Shown: positions 16,236 to 25,518, counted from the first letter of the stretch. The stretch is 64,000 bases of DNA from CAILZL01 sp035548495 (GCA_035548495.1 DASZSV010000043.1:27834-91833); one strand, 5' to 3'. Notes: generated by a model from the letters alone, not told the origin. Program-made: numbers and translations.

Positions 16236-18140
16236 TTGAACGAATTAGCCAAGAACATGATTTTGTATGTGGTGATTGCGGTGATCCTTGCCGTGGTCAT
16301 CAATAATTTTTCCAGTCACAATGCACCGGAGCCCATCGGGTATTCCACTTTTCTCGAGCAGGTAAAGAGTGACGGCATCAAGGAAGTCGTGTTTCAGGGC
16401 GACCTGATTACCGGCAAGCGTTCCAGCGGCGACAAGTTTCTGACCTATAGCCCTGCCACCAACAACACTTCGTTGATTGAGTTATTGCAGGCGCATAACG
16501 TCACGTTCAGCGCAGCCGCGCCGGAGCATCAGGGATTCCTGATGCAGTTATTCCTCGCCGCCTTCCCGGTGTTGTTGCTGGCCGGATTGTGGTTCTACAT
16601 GATGCGCCAGATGCAGGGCGGAGCCGGTGGCCGCGGTGCAATGTCTTTCGGCAAGTCGCGCGCACGCATGCTGGGTGAAGATCAGGTGCAAGTGACATTT
16701 GCCGATGTGGCTGGTGTGGATGAAGCCAAGGAAGAAGTGGGCGAGATCGTTGAATTCCTCAAGGACCCCGGCAAGTTTCAACGTCTGGGCGGCAAGATTC
16801 CGCGCGGCGTGTTGATGGTGGGATCGCCGGGTACCGGCAAGACCTTGCTGGCGCGTGCCATTGCGGGTGAAGCAAAGGTGCCTTTCTTTACCATTTCCGG
16901 TTCTGATTTTGTCGAGATGTTTGTTGGTGTCGGCGCATCGCGCGTGCGCGACATGTTTGAACAGGCCAAGAAGCATGCGCCCTGCATCATCTTCATTGAT
17001 GAAATCGACGCCGTGGGCCGTCATCGCGGTGCCGGTCTTGGTGGCGGACATGATGAACGTGAACAGACATTGAATCAGTTGCTGGTGGAAATGGATGGTT
17101 TCGAAGGCACTGAAGGTGTCATCGTCATTGCTGCAACCAATCGTCCAGATGTGCTCGATCCTGCTTTATTGCGTCCCGGCCGCTTTGACCGTCAGGTGGT
17201 GGTGCCATTGCCTGACGTGCGTGGCCGTGAACAGATTCTGAAAGTGCATATGCGCAAGCTGCCGCTCGCCGATGACGTAAAGCCGCAATTGATTGCGCGT
17301 GGTACGCCCGGCTTCAGTGGCGCTGATCTTGCCAATCTGGTGAATGAAGCGGCGTTGTTCGCAGCGCGTTTCAACAAGCGCGCTGTCACGATGGACGAGT
17401 TCGAGAAAGCCAAGGACAAGATCATGATGGGCACCGAGCGCCGCTCGATGGTGATGAGCGAAAAGGAAAAGCTCAACACGGCTTATCACGAGGCAGGTCA
17501 TGCCATTGTGGGTATCAATCTTCCCGAGCACGATCCGGTATACAAAGTCACCATCATTCCGCGCGGCCGTGCATTGGGTGTGACTTTCTTCCTGCCGGAA
17601 GAAGACCGTTACAGTTACAGCAAGCAACGCATCGAATCGCAGATCGCCAGCCTGTTTGGCGGGCGCATTGCCGAGGAACTTGCTTTCGGTCCTGATGCTG
17701 TCACCACTGGCGCCTCCAATGACATTGAACGCGCCACCAATCTGGCACGCAACATGGTGACCAAGTGGGGTCTCTCCGACAAGCTCGGTCCATTGTCATA
17801 CACCGAAGAAGAAGGCGAAGTATTTCTCGGGCGTTCCGTGACACAGCACAAGCAGGTATCTGACGAAACAGCGCACGTGATTGATGTCGAAGTGCGTCGT
17901 GTCATCGACACGGCCTATCAACGTGCAAAAGACATTCTTGTCACCAATCGTGACAGGCTTGAAGCCATGGCGAATGCCCTGATCAAGTATGAAACCATTG
18001 ACGAGAACCAGATCAAGGACATCATGTCCGGACACGAACCCCGTCCGCCGCAGGATTGGGACGACACGCCGACTTCAGGAAAAACTCGTGAGCGTAGCGA
18101 TGCTGAGCCGGCCATCGGTAAACCGGCCAGTCAGCACTGA
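16236..18140 (+). CDS. ftsH: ATP-dependent zinc metalloprotease FtsH
   Basis: FtsH is a membrane-anchored hexameric AAA protease that degrades misfolded membrane proteins and regulators such as sigma32 and LpxC in E. coli. The protein is 634 aa. Transmembrane segments lie at about residues 8-24 and 103-122 with a periplasmic domain between. Walker A is GSPGTGKT at 196-203, Walker B IIFIDEID at 251-258, and the zinc site HEAGH at 418-422. A TTG start at 16236 is chosen because AGGAGA (16224-16229) lies six bases before it; the next ATG (16257) is less well placed. The C-terminal tail is short, charged and variable. A strong hairpin follows the stop. Confidence 0.97.
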   Translation: MNELAKNMILYVVIAVILAVVINNFSSHNAPEPIGYSTFLEQVKSDGIKEVVFQGDLITGKRSSGDKFLTYSPATNNTSLIELLQAHNVTFSAAAPEHQGFLMQLFLAAFPVLLLAGLWFYMMRQMQGGAGGRGAMSFGKSRARMLGEDQVQVTFADVAGVDEAKEEVGEIVEFLKDPGKFQRLGGKIPRGVLMVGSPGTGKTLLARAIAGEAKVPFFTISGSDFVEMFVGVGASRVRDMFEQAKKHAPCIIFIDEIDAVGRHRGAGLGGGHDEREQTLNQLLVEMDGFEGTEGVIVIAATNRPDVLDPALLRPGRFDRQVVVPLPDVRGREQILKVHMRKLPLADDVKPQLIARGTPGFSGADLANLVNEAALFAARFNKRAVTMDEFEKAKDKIMMGTERRSMVMSEKEKLNTAYHEAGHAIVGINLPEHDPVYKVTIIPRGRALGVTFFLPEEDRYSYSKQRIESQIASLFGGRIAEELAFGPDAVTTGASNDIERATNLARNMVTKWGLSDKLGPLSYTEEEGEVFLGRSVTQHKQVSDETAHVIDVEVRRVIDTAYQRAKDILVTNRDRLEAMANALIKYETIDENQIKDIMSGHEPRPPQDWDDTPTSGKTRERSDAEPAIGKPASQH

Positions 18141-18166
18141 CAGCACATCTTGCGATGCACACATGC

Positions 18167-18197
18167 AACAGCCAGCTCCATGAGCTGGCTGTTTGTT
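18167..18197 (+). terminator. ftsH terminator
   Basis: Arms 18167-18178 and 18182-18193 form a perfect 12-bp stem (AACAGCCAGCTC with GAGCTGGCTGTT) around a CAT loop, followed by TTGTTT. It lies 26 bases after the ftsH stop and only 19 bases before folP, so folP may depend on read-through or a very short leader. Confidence 0.75.
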
Positions 18198-18215
18198 TGA
18201 AGAGACCAGAAAGCC

Positions 18216-19064
18216 ATGATGGTTGATTGTGGTTCACGCCAGCTTGATCTCGCCACACCTGTGGTGATGGGCGTGTTGAACGTGACGCCGGATTCTTTTT
18301 CCGACGGCGGCAGCTATTTTGATGCTGCACGTGCCGTCGCACATGCACATGACATGATTTCTGAAGGTGCGCGTATCATTGATGTGGGCGGTGAATCAAC
18401 ACGGCCCGGTGCGGCACGGGTGCCGGTACAGGAAGAACTGCGGCGTGTCATACCCGTGATTGAGGCGCTGTCAACACTGGATGTCATTGTGTCCGTCGAT
18501 ACCAGTAAAGCGGAAGTCATGCGCGCTGCAGTTGCGGCCGGTGCGTGCATGATCAATGATATTCGCGCGCTGAATGAATCTGGTGCGCTGGAGGCTGCGG
18601 CTTCAACCAGTGCAGCAGTGTGTCTCATGCACATGCAAGGGCAGCCCGCGACCATGCAACTCGCGCCGCACTATGATGATGTCATCGGCGAAGTGTGTGA
18701 TTTCCTGCGCATGCGAATTGCGGCATGTGAGCGGGCTGGTATCGCACGCAATCGGCTGATCATTGATCCCGGCATTGGTTTCGGCAAAACCTTGCAGCAC
18801 AATCTTGAATTGCTTGCACATCTTGCGGGTTTCAAAGAGTTGTCCTGTCCGTTATTGGTTGGTGTGTCACGCAAGAGCATGATGGGCCAGTTATTGAATC
18901 GCGCAGTGAATGAACGTGTGCACGGCGGTGTGGCAATTGCAACCGCTGCGCTGCTTTCCGGTGCAAAAATTATTCGTACACATGATGTTGCTGCGACGCT
19001 GGACGCTGTTCGTGTTGTACAAGCGTTGTATGAGCATGGCTACAGTTTTTGCAATGACATGTAG
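18216..19064 (+). CDS. folP: Dihydropteroate synthase
   Basis: FolP condenses p-aminobenzoate with dihydropterin pyrophosphate in folate synthesis and is the sulfonamide target. The protein is 282 aa. Conserved loops are present: MGVLNVTPDSFSDGG (residues about 12-26), GGESTRPGA, the DTSKAEVM strand, and VGVSRKSMMG with the substrate-binding Ser-Arg-Lys. The start is ATG at 18216 or the adjacent ATG at 18219; no strong ribosome site separates them. It sits between ftsH and glmM, as in most proteobacteria. Confidence 0.96.
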   Translation: MMVDCGSRQLDLATPVVMGVLNVTPDSFSDGGSYFDAARAVAHAHDMISEGARIIDVGGESTRPGAARVPVQEELRRVIPVIEALSTLDVIVSVDTSKAEVMRAAVAAGACMINDIRALNESGALEAAASTSAAVCLMHMQGQPATMQLAPHYDDVIGEVCDFLRMRIAACERAGIARNRLIIDPGIGFGKTLQHNLELLAHLAGFKELSCPLLVGVSRKSMMGQLLNRAVNERVHGGVAIATAALLSGAKIIRTHDVAATLDAVRVVQALYEHGYSFCNDM

Positions 19065-19089
19065 TGCTCGAACGCCACGGTGGCGAATG

Positions 19090-19170
19090 GTCATACCCGC
19101 AAAAGCGCCATGTATATGATTGGCCGGCAACAGAATGTTGTTAACTCAACTCCCGTTTGCGCGGGAATGA
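19090..19170. repeat. Degenerate inverted-repeat element between folP and glmM
   Basis: GTCATACCCGCAAAAGCG (19090-19107) and TCCCGTTTGCGCGGGAATGA (19151-19170) are degenerate, oppositely placed copies of the unit GTCATTCCCGC-N4-GCGGGAATGAC. The same paired arrangement bounds the nuoL-nuoM spacer. A small non-coding mobile repeat is likely. Confidence 0.5.
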
Positions 19171-19236
19171 TTCATCGCTTGATTTTGTGGTATCGAATTT
19201 GTAGATGGTAAATTCCAAGAGACTGGAGAGTTGCTA

Positions 19237-20571
19237 GTGAGCCGAAAATATTTTGGTACCGATGGTGTGCGCGGCAAGGTGGGGCAAAGCCCAATGACCG
19301 TGGATTTTGCGTTGCGCCTGGCCAGCGCTGCTGCACGGGTGCTTGCGCCCAATGGTGGCACGGTGCTGGTGGGCAAGGACACGCGCCTGTCCGGTTACAT
19401 GTTTGAGTCTGCGCTGGAAGCCGGTTTTGTCGCGGCCGGTGTGGATGTCATGATGATTGGCCCATTGCCAACGCCGGGCATTGCCTATCTCACCAAAAAA
19501 TTCGGATGCAACTTTGGTGTTGTTATCAGTGCTTCGCACAATCCCTTCGGCGACAACGGCATCAAGTTCTTCGATGCGGACGGCGGCAAGCTCAATGATG
19601 AGGTCGAAACACAGATTGAAGCCTTGCTGGAATCACCTCCCATCACCTGCGAATCACAACGGCTTGGCAGGGCCGTGCGGGTGGACAAATCGCGTGTTGA
19701 GTATCAGCACTTCTGCATGGAGAGCATTTCCAAGGGCGTGGATTTGTCGGGTTTCAAGATTGTCATCGACTGTGCTCATGGTGCCGGTTACAAAGTCGCG
19801 CCACGCATCCTTGCCGATTTGAAAGCTGAGATCATTCCCATTGGTTGTTCTCCCAACGGCCGCAACATCAATGCTGGTTGTGGTTCCACGTCGCCTGAGT
19901 TGTTGCAACTCACCGTGCCGGGTGTGCGCGCCAATGCCGGCGTGGCGCTGGACGGCGACGGCGATCGCCTGGTGATGGTGGATCATCTCGGCCGCGTTGT
20001 TGACGGCGATCAGTTATTGTTCATTCTCGCTACGGCGCGCAAGGCCGCAAACCAGTTGCAGGGCCCAGTGGTCGGCACGGTGATGAGCAATCTCGGTCTG
20101 GAACACGCGCTGGCCAAGCAAGGTATTGAATTCCATCGCGCCAAAGTGGGCGACCGTTACGTGCTGGAGATGATGCGTGCCACTGGTTCCGTGCTGGGTG
20201 GCGAAACCTCCGGGCATTTGCTCAGTCTCGATCACACCACCACGGGGGACGCCATGATCGTTGCATTGCAGGTGCTGGCCATCATGAAGCAAACCGGCAA
20301 GAGTCTTGCTGAACTTGCTGCGGGCATGCCGAAGTATCCGCAAGTGATGGAGAATGTGCGCATCGCATCGAAAATGAATCCGGATGAATCGCCCTTCATT
20401 CAAGATGCCATCAAGAAGGCGGAGGAAAAACTCGCTGGCAATGGCCGGATCGTGTTGCGTGCATCAGGTACTGAACCTTTGATCCGCGTTACTGTTGAAG
20501 GCCGTGATGAAGCGCAGGTCAAAACGCTGGCCAGGGAACTGGCCGATGCTGTCAGGGCGGCAGCGCGGTAA
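19237..20571 (+). CDS. glmM: Phosphoglucosamine mutase
   Basis: GlmM interconverts glucosamine 6-phosphate and glucosamine 1-phosphate on the route to UDP-GlcNAc for peptidoglycan and LPS. The protein is 444 aa. The phosphoserine active site is Ser100 within VISASHNPFGDNGIKF. The metal-binding loop DGDGDR and the sugar-binding GGETSGH are present, and the C-terminal phosphate loop reads RASGTEPLIRVTVEG. A GTG start at 19237 is chosen because GGAGAG lies six bases before it and the product then begins MSRKYFGTDGVRG, as in the family. An in-frame TTG two codons earlier overlaps the spacing region. Confidence 0.97.
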   Translation: MSRKYFGTDGVRGKVGQSPMTVDFALRLASAAARVLAPNGGTVLVGKDTRLSGYMFESALEAGFVAAGVDVMMIGPLPTPGIAYLTKKFGCNFGVVISASHNPFGDNGIKFFDADGGKLNDEVETQIEALLESPPITCESQRLGRAVRVDKSRVEYQHFCMESISKGVDLSGFKIVIDCAHGAGYKVAPRILADLKAEIIPIGCSPNGRNINAGCGSTSPELLQLTVPGVRANAGVALDGDGDRLVMVDHLGRVVDGDQLLFILATARKAANQLQGPVVGTVMSNLGLEHALAKQGIEFHRAKVGDRYVLEMMRATGSVLGGETSGHLLSLDHTTTGDAMIVALQVLAIMKQTGKSLAELAAGMPKYPQVMENVRIASKMNPDESPFIQDAIKKAEEKLAGNGRIVLRASGTEPLIRVTVEGRDEAQVKTLARELADAVRAAAR

Positions 20572-20788
20572 TAATCAGCGATTCGGCAAGGGCGCAGTCA
20601 CGACGATTGCGTCCTTGATGCCGGAACGGGGCGCCTGCGGTTCAAAAGCAACGGCCTTTGAGCGCTGATGACTGACCAGTCCACTTTCTGTCCTTATTCC
20701 CGTTTGCTTTCCAAGCCTTGTGCCAGTAAGCTTTCGCGCCTTTCGCCGGGGCTGGCCCGGTTTCAATCGAGAATCTCAGGTTAAAGAT

Positions 20789-21538
20789 ATGCGTCGACCG
20801 CTGGTGGCTGGTAATTGGAAAATGCATGGTTCGCGTGCCGAAAATGGCGCGTTGTTGCAAGCGTTGCTCGCCAGTGTAGATACCGCCAGGGCCGATGTGC
20901 TGGTTTGCGTACCCTTTGTGTACGCCGCAGAAGTTGCCAATCAGTTGCGCGGCAAGCCGATCAAGGTGGGTGCGCAATCGGTATGCGCCGAGACGCAGGG
21001 TGCGTTTACTGGCGAGGTGTCGGCTGCCATGCTCAAGGATATTGGCTGCGAATACGTAATCGTCGGTCACTCTGAACGCCGCAGTATTTACAATGAAGAC
21101 GATGCCTTGGTGGCGCGCAAGTACATTGCGGCACAATCACAGGGCTTGATTCCGGTATTGTGCGTGGGTGAAACACTGGCGCAGCGCGACGCAAACCAGA
21201 CATTCAACGTGATTGAAACGCAGCTTGCGGCGGTGATTGCTGCAGCCGGAATTGCCTCCCTGAACAAAGCCGTGATCGCCTATGAACCGGTCTGGGCCAT
21301 TGGCACCGGACGCACTGCAACACCGGAGCAGGCGCAGGAAGTGCACGCATTTATTCGGCAGTATCTCGCAAAGCAGGATGCAGCAGTGGCGAATGCCGTG
21401 CAAATTCTGTACGGCGGCAGCGTTAAGGGCGCGAACGCAGCGGAGCTGTTTGCCATGAAGGATGTGGATGGCGGCCTGGTGGGCGGTGCCTCGCTCAAGG
21501 CTGATGAATTCTTGAAGATTTGTGCCGCGGCTGGTTGA
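20789..21538 (+). CDS. tpiA: Triose-phosphate isomerase
   Basis: TpiA interconverts dihydroxyacetone phosphate and glyceraldehyde 3-phosphate in glycolysis and gluconeogenesis. The protein is 249 aa, a complete TIM barrel. Catalytic Asn9 and Lys11 lie in GNWKMHG, the catalytic His is in IVGHSERR, and the catalytic Glu is in AYEPVWAIGTG, followed by the phosphate loop YGGSVKG. The ATG at 20789 fits the family start MRRPLVAGNWKM; the frame continues 23 codons upstream. The 217-base gap after glmM shows only weak self-complementarity. secG follows 23 bases downstream. Confidence 0.97.
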   Translation: MRRPLVAGNWKMHGSRAENGALLQALLASVDTARADVLVCVPFVYAAEVANQLRGKPIKVGAQSVCAETQGAFTGEVSAAMLKDIGCEYVIVGHSERRSIYNEDDALVARKYIAAQSQGLIPVLCVGETLAQRDANQTFNVIETQLAAVIAAAGIASLNKAVIAYEPVWAIGTGRTATPEQAQEVHAFIRQYLAKQDAAVANAVQILYGGSVKGANAAELFAMKDVDGGLVGGASLKADEFLKICAAAG

Positions 21539-21561
21539 AGCGCCGCGCCGGGATAACGGGT

Positions 21562-21975
21562 ATGAATTGGCTGAATACACTGACAATGATTGTGCATCTG
21601 TTCCTCGCTGTGGGAATCATCGGCCTTGTGCTGATACAGCGCGGCAAGGGCGCGGATGCAGGCGCAGGCTTTGGGTCGGGTGCATCAGGTACTGTTTTTG
21701 GTGCGCGTGGTTCGGCATCGTTCCTGTCGCGGACCACCGCGATTTTCGCTGGACTGTTTTTCATCACCAGTTTGACGCTCGCGTATTTCAGCAATCATGG
21801 CTCGCATACTGCGGATGTCAGCGTGACTGATCGCGAAGCAGCGGCTTCGGTGTCTTCGTCGGCGCCTGCAGTGGTGCAACAAGCGGCCAGCAGTGCTGCA
21901 TCGGTGGTGGTTCCTGCAACCGGTGTACAGACTCAGCAAAGCGCGGCATCATCAAGTGCTGCGGCAACGAAGTAG
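21562..21975 (+). CDS. secG: Preprotein translocase subunit SecG
   Basis: SecG is the small accessory subunit of the SecYEG channel in the inner membrane. The product is 137 aa. Two transmembrane helices lie at about residues 3-23 and 52-72. The family loop QRGKGADAGAGFGSGASGTVFGARGS lies between them. The Ala/Ser-rich C-terminal tail (residues 90-137) is low complexity and longer than in E. coli but common in this lineage. The ATG at 21562 follows tpiA by 23 bases, so the two are probably co-transcribed. tRNA-Leu begins 31 bases after the stop, the classic secG-tRNA-Leu arrangement. Confidence 0.93.
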   Translation: MNWLNTLTMIVHLFLAVGIIGLVLIQRGKGADAGAGFGSGASGTVFGARGSASFLSRTTAIFAGLFFITSLTLAYFSNHGSHTADVSVTDREAAASVSSSAPAVVQQAASSAASVVVPATGVQTQQSAASSSAAATK

Positions 21976-22006
21976 AATTTCCCTCGATTTACTGATCAGT
22001 GCGAAT

Positions 22007-22091
22007 GCGGATGTGGTGGAACTGGTAGACACGCTACTTTGAGGGGGTAGTGGGGTAACCCGTGTCGGTTCGAGTCCGACCATCCGCACCA
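22007..22091 (+). tRNA. tRNA-Leu (anticodon GAG)
   Basis: The acceptor arms GCGGATG (22007-22013) and CATCCGC (22081-22087) pair perfectly, with encoded discriminator A and CCA at 22088-22091. The anticodon GAG is at 22041-22043 in a seven-base loop. A long class II variable arm and the TTCGAGT T-loop are present. It follows secG, as in many proteobacteria. Confidence 0.97.
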
Positions 22092-22113
22092 AGCCTTTGT
22101 CTTTTGCTTCTTT

Positions 22114-22171
22114 TCTCTTTGGGGTTGTCCAAAGAGATAAAGAAGAAGAGCAGAACAGGCTTTACCTGTTC
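22114..22171. other. Two hairpins downstream of tRNA-Leu
   Basis: TCTCTTTGG (22114-22122) pairs with CCAAAGAGA (22129-22137) around a six-base loop. GAACAGG (22153-22159) then pairs with CCTGTTC (22165-22171). Neither is followed by a U-tract, but the first is well placed to end the secG/tRNA transcript. The whole 22092-22644 interval before nuoA holds no gene I can support, only these hairpins, a repeat fragment and a weak promoter. Confidence 0.4.
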
Positions 22172-22229
22172 GTGCTATCTGACTTGGCAAAGAAAGAAAT
22201 AGGAATCCTCATCAATATTCCCGCATAGA

Positions 22230-22294
22230 CTGCGGTTCCTGCGCTCCGGTACGACGCAACCTATCATTGCTCGTTACATTTTGAGACAGGCTCT
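22230..22294. repeat. Partial copy of the dapB-carA repeat
   Basis: TTCCTGCGCTCCGGT (22236-22250) and GCTCGTTACATTTTGAGA (22269-22286), ending in a diverged GGCTCT, match the right half of the element at 9111-9279. No left arm is visible here, so this looks like a truncated copy. Confidence 0.5.
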
Positions 22295-22583
22295 AGTGAT
22301 ATCAGGGAGCTTGGGTCGCAGGCGCACACCTGGATTCGCAAAGAAAAAGAATGATGCCAGGGAGCGAGCATGTCGAGTGCCGCCTCCTGATTGTCCATCG
22401 CGAAATATATGGCCATCCATTTACTGCGGGATTGCAGTCTCAACATTGTGCCCGCAACGGCGTGTCTTGATCACTCGCAGTGCATGTTGATTGGCAATAA
22501 CGTTGAAGCTGCGCAAAACCGTGCTGAATGTCACTTCCTTAACTGCATTGTCATTTTCTGTGCCGGGTTTTTCCTTGCGGGTG

Positions 22584-22612
22584 TGTAACTTGGCCGCCGT
22601 GTCCTGTACAAT
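22584..22612 (+). promoter_or_regulatory. Weak candidate promoter of nuoA
   Basis: TACAAT (22607-22612) is a good sigma70 -10, 32 bases before the nuoA ATG. The -35 position (22584-22589, TGTAAC) matches poorly at a 17-base spacing, so an activator may be needed or the true promoter lies further upstream. Confidence 0.3.
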
Positions 22613-22644
22613 TCGGCTGCTTTTGTGGTCTGAATTGTTACGCG

Positions 22645-23001
22645 ATGCTGCAAAACTATCTTCCAACCTTGATTTTTCTGGGCGTGGCGACGGCGCTGGC
22701 CTGTTTGCTGATGGGACTCGGCTTTCTGTTCGGTCCGCGCAAGCCGGATGCCGAAAAACTTTCCGCATATGAGTGCGGATTTGAAGCCTTTGAAGATTCG
22801 CGCATGAAATTCGATGTGCGCTACTATCTGGTTGCCATCCTGTTCATCGTATTCGATCTTGAAATAGCCTTCCTCTTTCCCTGGGCGGTGGCGCTCAAGC
22901 ACATTGGCGTCATTGGCATTGCTGCAATGGGTCTGTTTCTCTTCATCCTCATCGTGGGCTTTATCTATGAGTGGAAGAAAGGAGCTCTGGAATGGGATTA
23001 A
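22645..23001 (+). CDS. nuoA: NADH-quinone oxidoreductase subunit A
   Basis: NuoA is a small membrane subunit of respiratory complex I at the junction of the membrane and peripheral arms. The product is 118 aa with three transmembrane helices (about 8-30, 62-82, 88-110). The family loop YECGFEAFEDSRMKFDVRYYLVAI carries the conserved Cys and acidic residues. The ATG at 22645 is the first gene of the nuo operon and has a 550-base non-coding stretch upstream. It overlaps nuoB by ten bases. Confidence 0.97.
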   Translation: MLQNYLPTLIFLGVATALACLLMGLGFLFGPRKPDAEKLSAYECGFEAFEDSRMKFDVRYYLVAILFIVFDLEIAFLFPWAVALKHIGVIGIAAMGLFLFILIVGFIYEWKKGALEWD

Positions 23002-23558
23002 CCATCACTCAAGGCGCCGCAGTATCTGCGCCGGTTGGTCCGGCCAATCCGGTGGTCGATAACGAAGCGGCCATCTCCGAAACCTTTGCGCATCGCGGTT
23101 TTGTCACCACCAGCATTGACAATCTGGTCAACTGGGCGCGCACCGGTTCAATGTGGCCCATGACCTTCGGGCTTGCATGCTGTGCCGTGGAAATGATGCA
23201 TGCCGGCGCGTCACGTTATGACCTTGACCGTTTCGGTATCGTGTTCCGGCCCAGCCCGCGTCAATCCGATGTGATGATTGTGGCAGGCACGCTGGTCAAC
23301 AAGATGGCGCCTGCATTGCGCAAGGTGTATGACCAGATGCCTGAGCCTCGCTGGGTGATTTCGATGGGTTCCTGCGCCAACGGCGGTGGTTACTATCATT
23401 ACTCGTATTCAGTGGTACGCGGTTGTGATCGCGTTGTACCGGTCGATGTGTATGTTCCCGGATGTCCGCCAACAGCAGAAGCATTGCTGTATGGCATCCT
23501 GCAATTGCAGAACAAGATCAAGCGCACCAACACCATTGCCAGGACGGTAAAGAAGTAG
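22992..23558 (+). CDS. nuoB: NADH-quinone oxidoreductase subunit B
   Basis: NuoB carries the terminal [4Fe-4S] cluster N2 that passes electrons to quinone. The protein is 188 aa. The ligands are visible as the adjacent pair in GLACCAVEMM, the Cys in GSCANGGG, and the Cys in VPGCPPTAEAL. About 30 N-terminal residues before GFVTTSIDNLVNWARTGSMWP are a lineage-variable extension, as in Xanthomonas. The ATG at 22992 is supported by AAGGAG at 22979-22984, seven bases away; an upstream in-frame ATG inside nuoA is less likely. Confidence 0.97.
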   Translation: MGLTITQGAAVSAPVGPANPVVDNEAAISETFAHRGFVTTSIDNLVNWARTGSMWPMTFGLACCAVEMMHAGASRYDLDRFGIVFRPSPRQSDVMIVAGTLVNKMAPALRKVYDQMPEPRWVISMGSCANGGGYYHYSYSVVRGCDRVVPVDVYVPGCPPTAEALLYGILQLQNKIKRTNTIARTVKK

Positions 23559-23560
23559 TT

Positions 23561-24259
23561 ATGACGGCACGTATCGAAGCGCTAATCAGTCGCGTAACCG
23601 CTCAATTTGGTGAGCGTGTGAAAGTGGTCCCTTCCATCTGCGGTGAGGCCACTGTCGAGCTCGCTGCGACAGAGTTGTTGTCCATCGCCACTGCATTGCG
23701 TGATGATGAACAGTTCAGGTTCGATCAGTTGATTGATCTCACCGGTGTCGACATGCTCCAGTACGGGCAGGTTGAGTGGTCTACGGAGCAATCGACGCGC
23801 ACCGGCTTCAGCCGTGGGGCATCACGTGGTGCGGCAGTGGGTAAGGACGATGCACATCGTTTTGTGGTGGTGTATCACCTGTTATCCACTACGCACAATG
23901 TGCGTTTGCGGTTGCGTGTCAGTTGCGAACGCGGACGCATCGGCCAGGGGTTGCCACAGATCGATTCAGTGGTTGCAGTGTGGGCGTCTGCCAACTGGTT
24001 TGAGCGTGAAGCGTTTGACCTGTTCGGCATCATGTTCAAGGGACATCCCGATTTGCGCCGCATTCTTACCGATTACGGATTTATCGGTCATCCCTTCCGC
24101 AAGGATTTTCCGTTGATCGGTAATGTGGAAGTGCGTTACGACGAAACACAGAAGCGCGTGGTGTACCAGCCGGTGTCGATTGAACCGCGAATACTGGTGC
24201 CGCGCGTGATACGCGATGACAACCGTTACGATCCGGCGCTCACCGCAGGCAAGGCTTGA
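23561..24259 (+). CDS. nuoC: NADH-quinone oxidoreductase subunit C
   Basis: NuoC is a peripheral-arm subunit (30-kDa family) that helps form the quinone site region with NuoD. The protein is 232 aa. The family signature is present: ERE-x-FDLFGI followed by FKGHPDLRRILTDYGF and GHPFRKDFPLIG. A 20-residue polar insertion near residues 70-92 (TRTGFSRGASRGAAVGKD) lies between conserved strands. The ATG at 23561 is two bases after the nuoB stop. C and D are separate genes here, not fused as in E. coli. Confidence 0.95.
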   Translation: MTARIEALISRVTAQFGERVKVVPSICGEATVELAATELLSIATALRDDEQFRFDQLIDLTGVDMLQYGQVEWSTEQSTRTGFSRGASRGAAVGKDDAHRFVVVYHLLSTTHNVRLRLRVSCERGRIGQGLPQIDSVVAVWASANWFEREAFDLFGIMFKGHPDLRRILTDYGFIGHPFRKDFPLIGNVEVRYDETQKRVVYQPVSIEPRILVPRVIRDDNRYDPALTAGKA

Positions 24260-24264
24260 TCAAC

Positions 24265-25518
24265 ATGGCTGATATTCATAATTTCACATTGAACTTCGGA
24301 CCCCAGCATCCTGCAGCGCATGGCGTGTTGCGTCTGGTGCTGGAGATGGATGGTGAAGTCATTCAGAAAGCCGATCCGCACATCGGCCTGTTGCATCGTG
24401 GTACCGAAAAACTCGCTGAATCCAAGCCGTTCAATCAGTCGATTGGTTACATGGATCGTCTCGACTACGTGTCGATGATGTGCAATGAGCATGCGTATGT
24501 GATGGCCATTGAGAACCTGCTGGGCATCAAGGCGCCCATTCGCGCACAGTACATCCGTGTGATGTTCGATGAAATCACCCGCATTCTCAATCACCTGATG
24601 TGGCTGGGTGCGCATGCGCTCGACATCGGTGCGATGACCGTTTTCCTGTATGCCTTCCGTGAACGCGAAGACCTGATGGACTGCTACGAAGCGGTGTCAG
24701 GCGCACGTATGCATGCAACCTATTATCGTCCGGGTGGTGTGTATCGTGATCTGCCGGATTCCATGCCCAAGTATCAGCCATCGAAGTGGCGCAGCCAGAA
24801 ACAGGTCGACAAACTCAATGAGCGACGCAGCGGCAGCATGCTGGAATTCATTGATGACTTCACGCAGCGTTTTCCGGCGTGCGTGGATGAATACGAAACA
24901 CTGCTGACTGACAACCGCATCTGGAAGCAGCGCACTGTCAACATTGGCGTCGTGTCGCCCGAACGTGCGTTGCAGCTGGGATTCACTGGTCCCATGATTC
25001 GTGGTTCCGGCATCGCATGGGACTTGCGCAAGAAACAGCCATACGAAGTGTATGACAAGATGGACTTTGACATTCCGCTGGGTGTGAATGGCGATTGCTA
25101 TGATCGTTACCTGGTGCGCGTTGAAGAGCTGCGTCAGTCCAATCGCATCATCAGGCAATGTGTGGAATGGCTGCGCAACAATCCCGGACCCGTGATGCTG
25201 GAAGACCACAAGATTTCACCACCGTCGCGTGAACACATGAAGGATGACATGGAATCCCTGATCCATCACTTCAAGTTGTTTACCGAAGGTTACTGCGTAC
25301 CCGAAGGTGAAACCTACGCGGCCGTGGAAGCGCCCAAGGGAGAGTTTGGTGTGTATCTGTTGTCCGACGGCGCCAACAAGCCCTATCGCATCAAGTGCCG
25401 TGCACCAGGCTTTGTGCATCTGTCGGCGCTTGAAGAAATGGTGAAAGGTCACATGCTGGCCGACGTGGTTGCGGTGATTGGCACACAAGATATCGTGTTT
25501 GGTGAGGTGGACCGATGA
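24265..25518 (+). CDS. nuoD: NADH-quinone oxidoreductase subunit D
   Basis: NuoD (49-kDa family) forms the quinone-binding cavity next to cluster N2. The protein is 417 aa. Recognisable stretches are NFTLNFGPQHPAAHGVLRL at the start, with the quinone-site His, then LLHRGTEKL and FGEVDR at the end. The ATG at 24265 follows the nuoC stop by five bases; a TTG overlapping that stop is possible but less likely. The stop overlaps nuoE by four bases. Confidence 0.97.
   Translation: MADIHNFTLNFGPQHPAAHGVLRLVLEMDGEVIQKADPHIGLLHRGTEKLAESKPFNQSIGYMDRLDYVSMMCNEHAYVMAIENLLGIKAPIRAQYIRVMFDEITRILNHLMWLGAHALDIGAMTVFLYAFREREDLMDCYEAVSGARMHATYYRPGGVYRDLPDSMPKYQPSKWRSQKQVDKLNERRSGSMLEFIDDFTQRFPACVDEYETLLTDNRIWKQRTVNIGVVSPERALQLGFTGPMIRGSGIAWDLRKKQPYEVYDKMDFDIPLGVNGDCYDRYLVRVEELRQSNRIIRQCVEWLRNNPGPVMLEDHKISPPSREHMKDDMESLIHHFKLFTEGYCVPEGETYAAVEAPKGEFGVYLLSDGANKPYRIKCRAPGFVHLSALEEMVKGHMLADVVAVIGTQDIVFGEVDR

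Noticed and set aside
23561..25518. Possible nuoC-nuoD fusion
   Set aside because: The nuoC stop at 24257-24259 is clear and nuoD has its own ATG at 24265, so the genes are separate.
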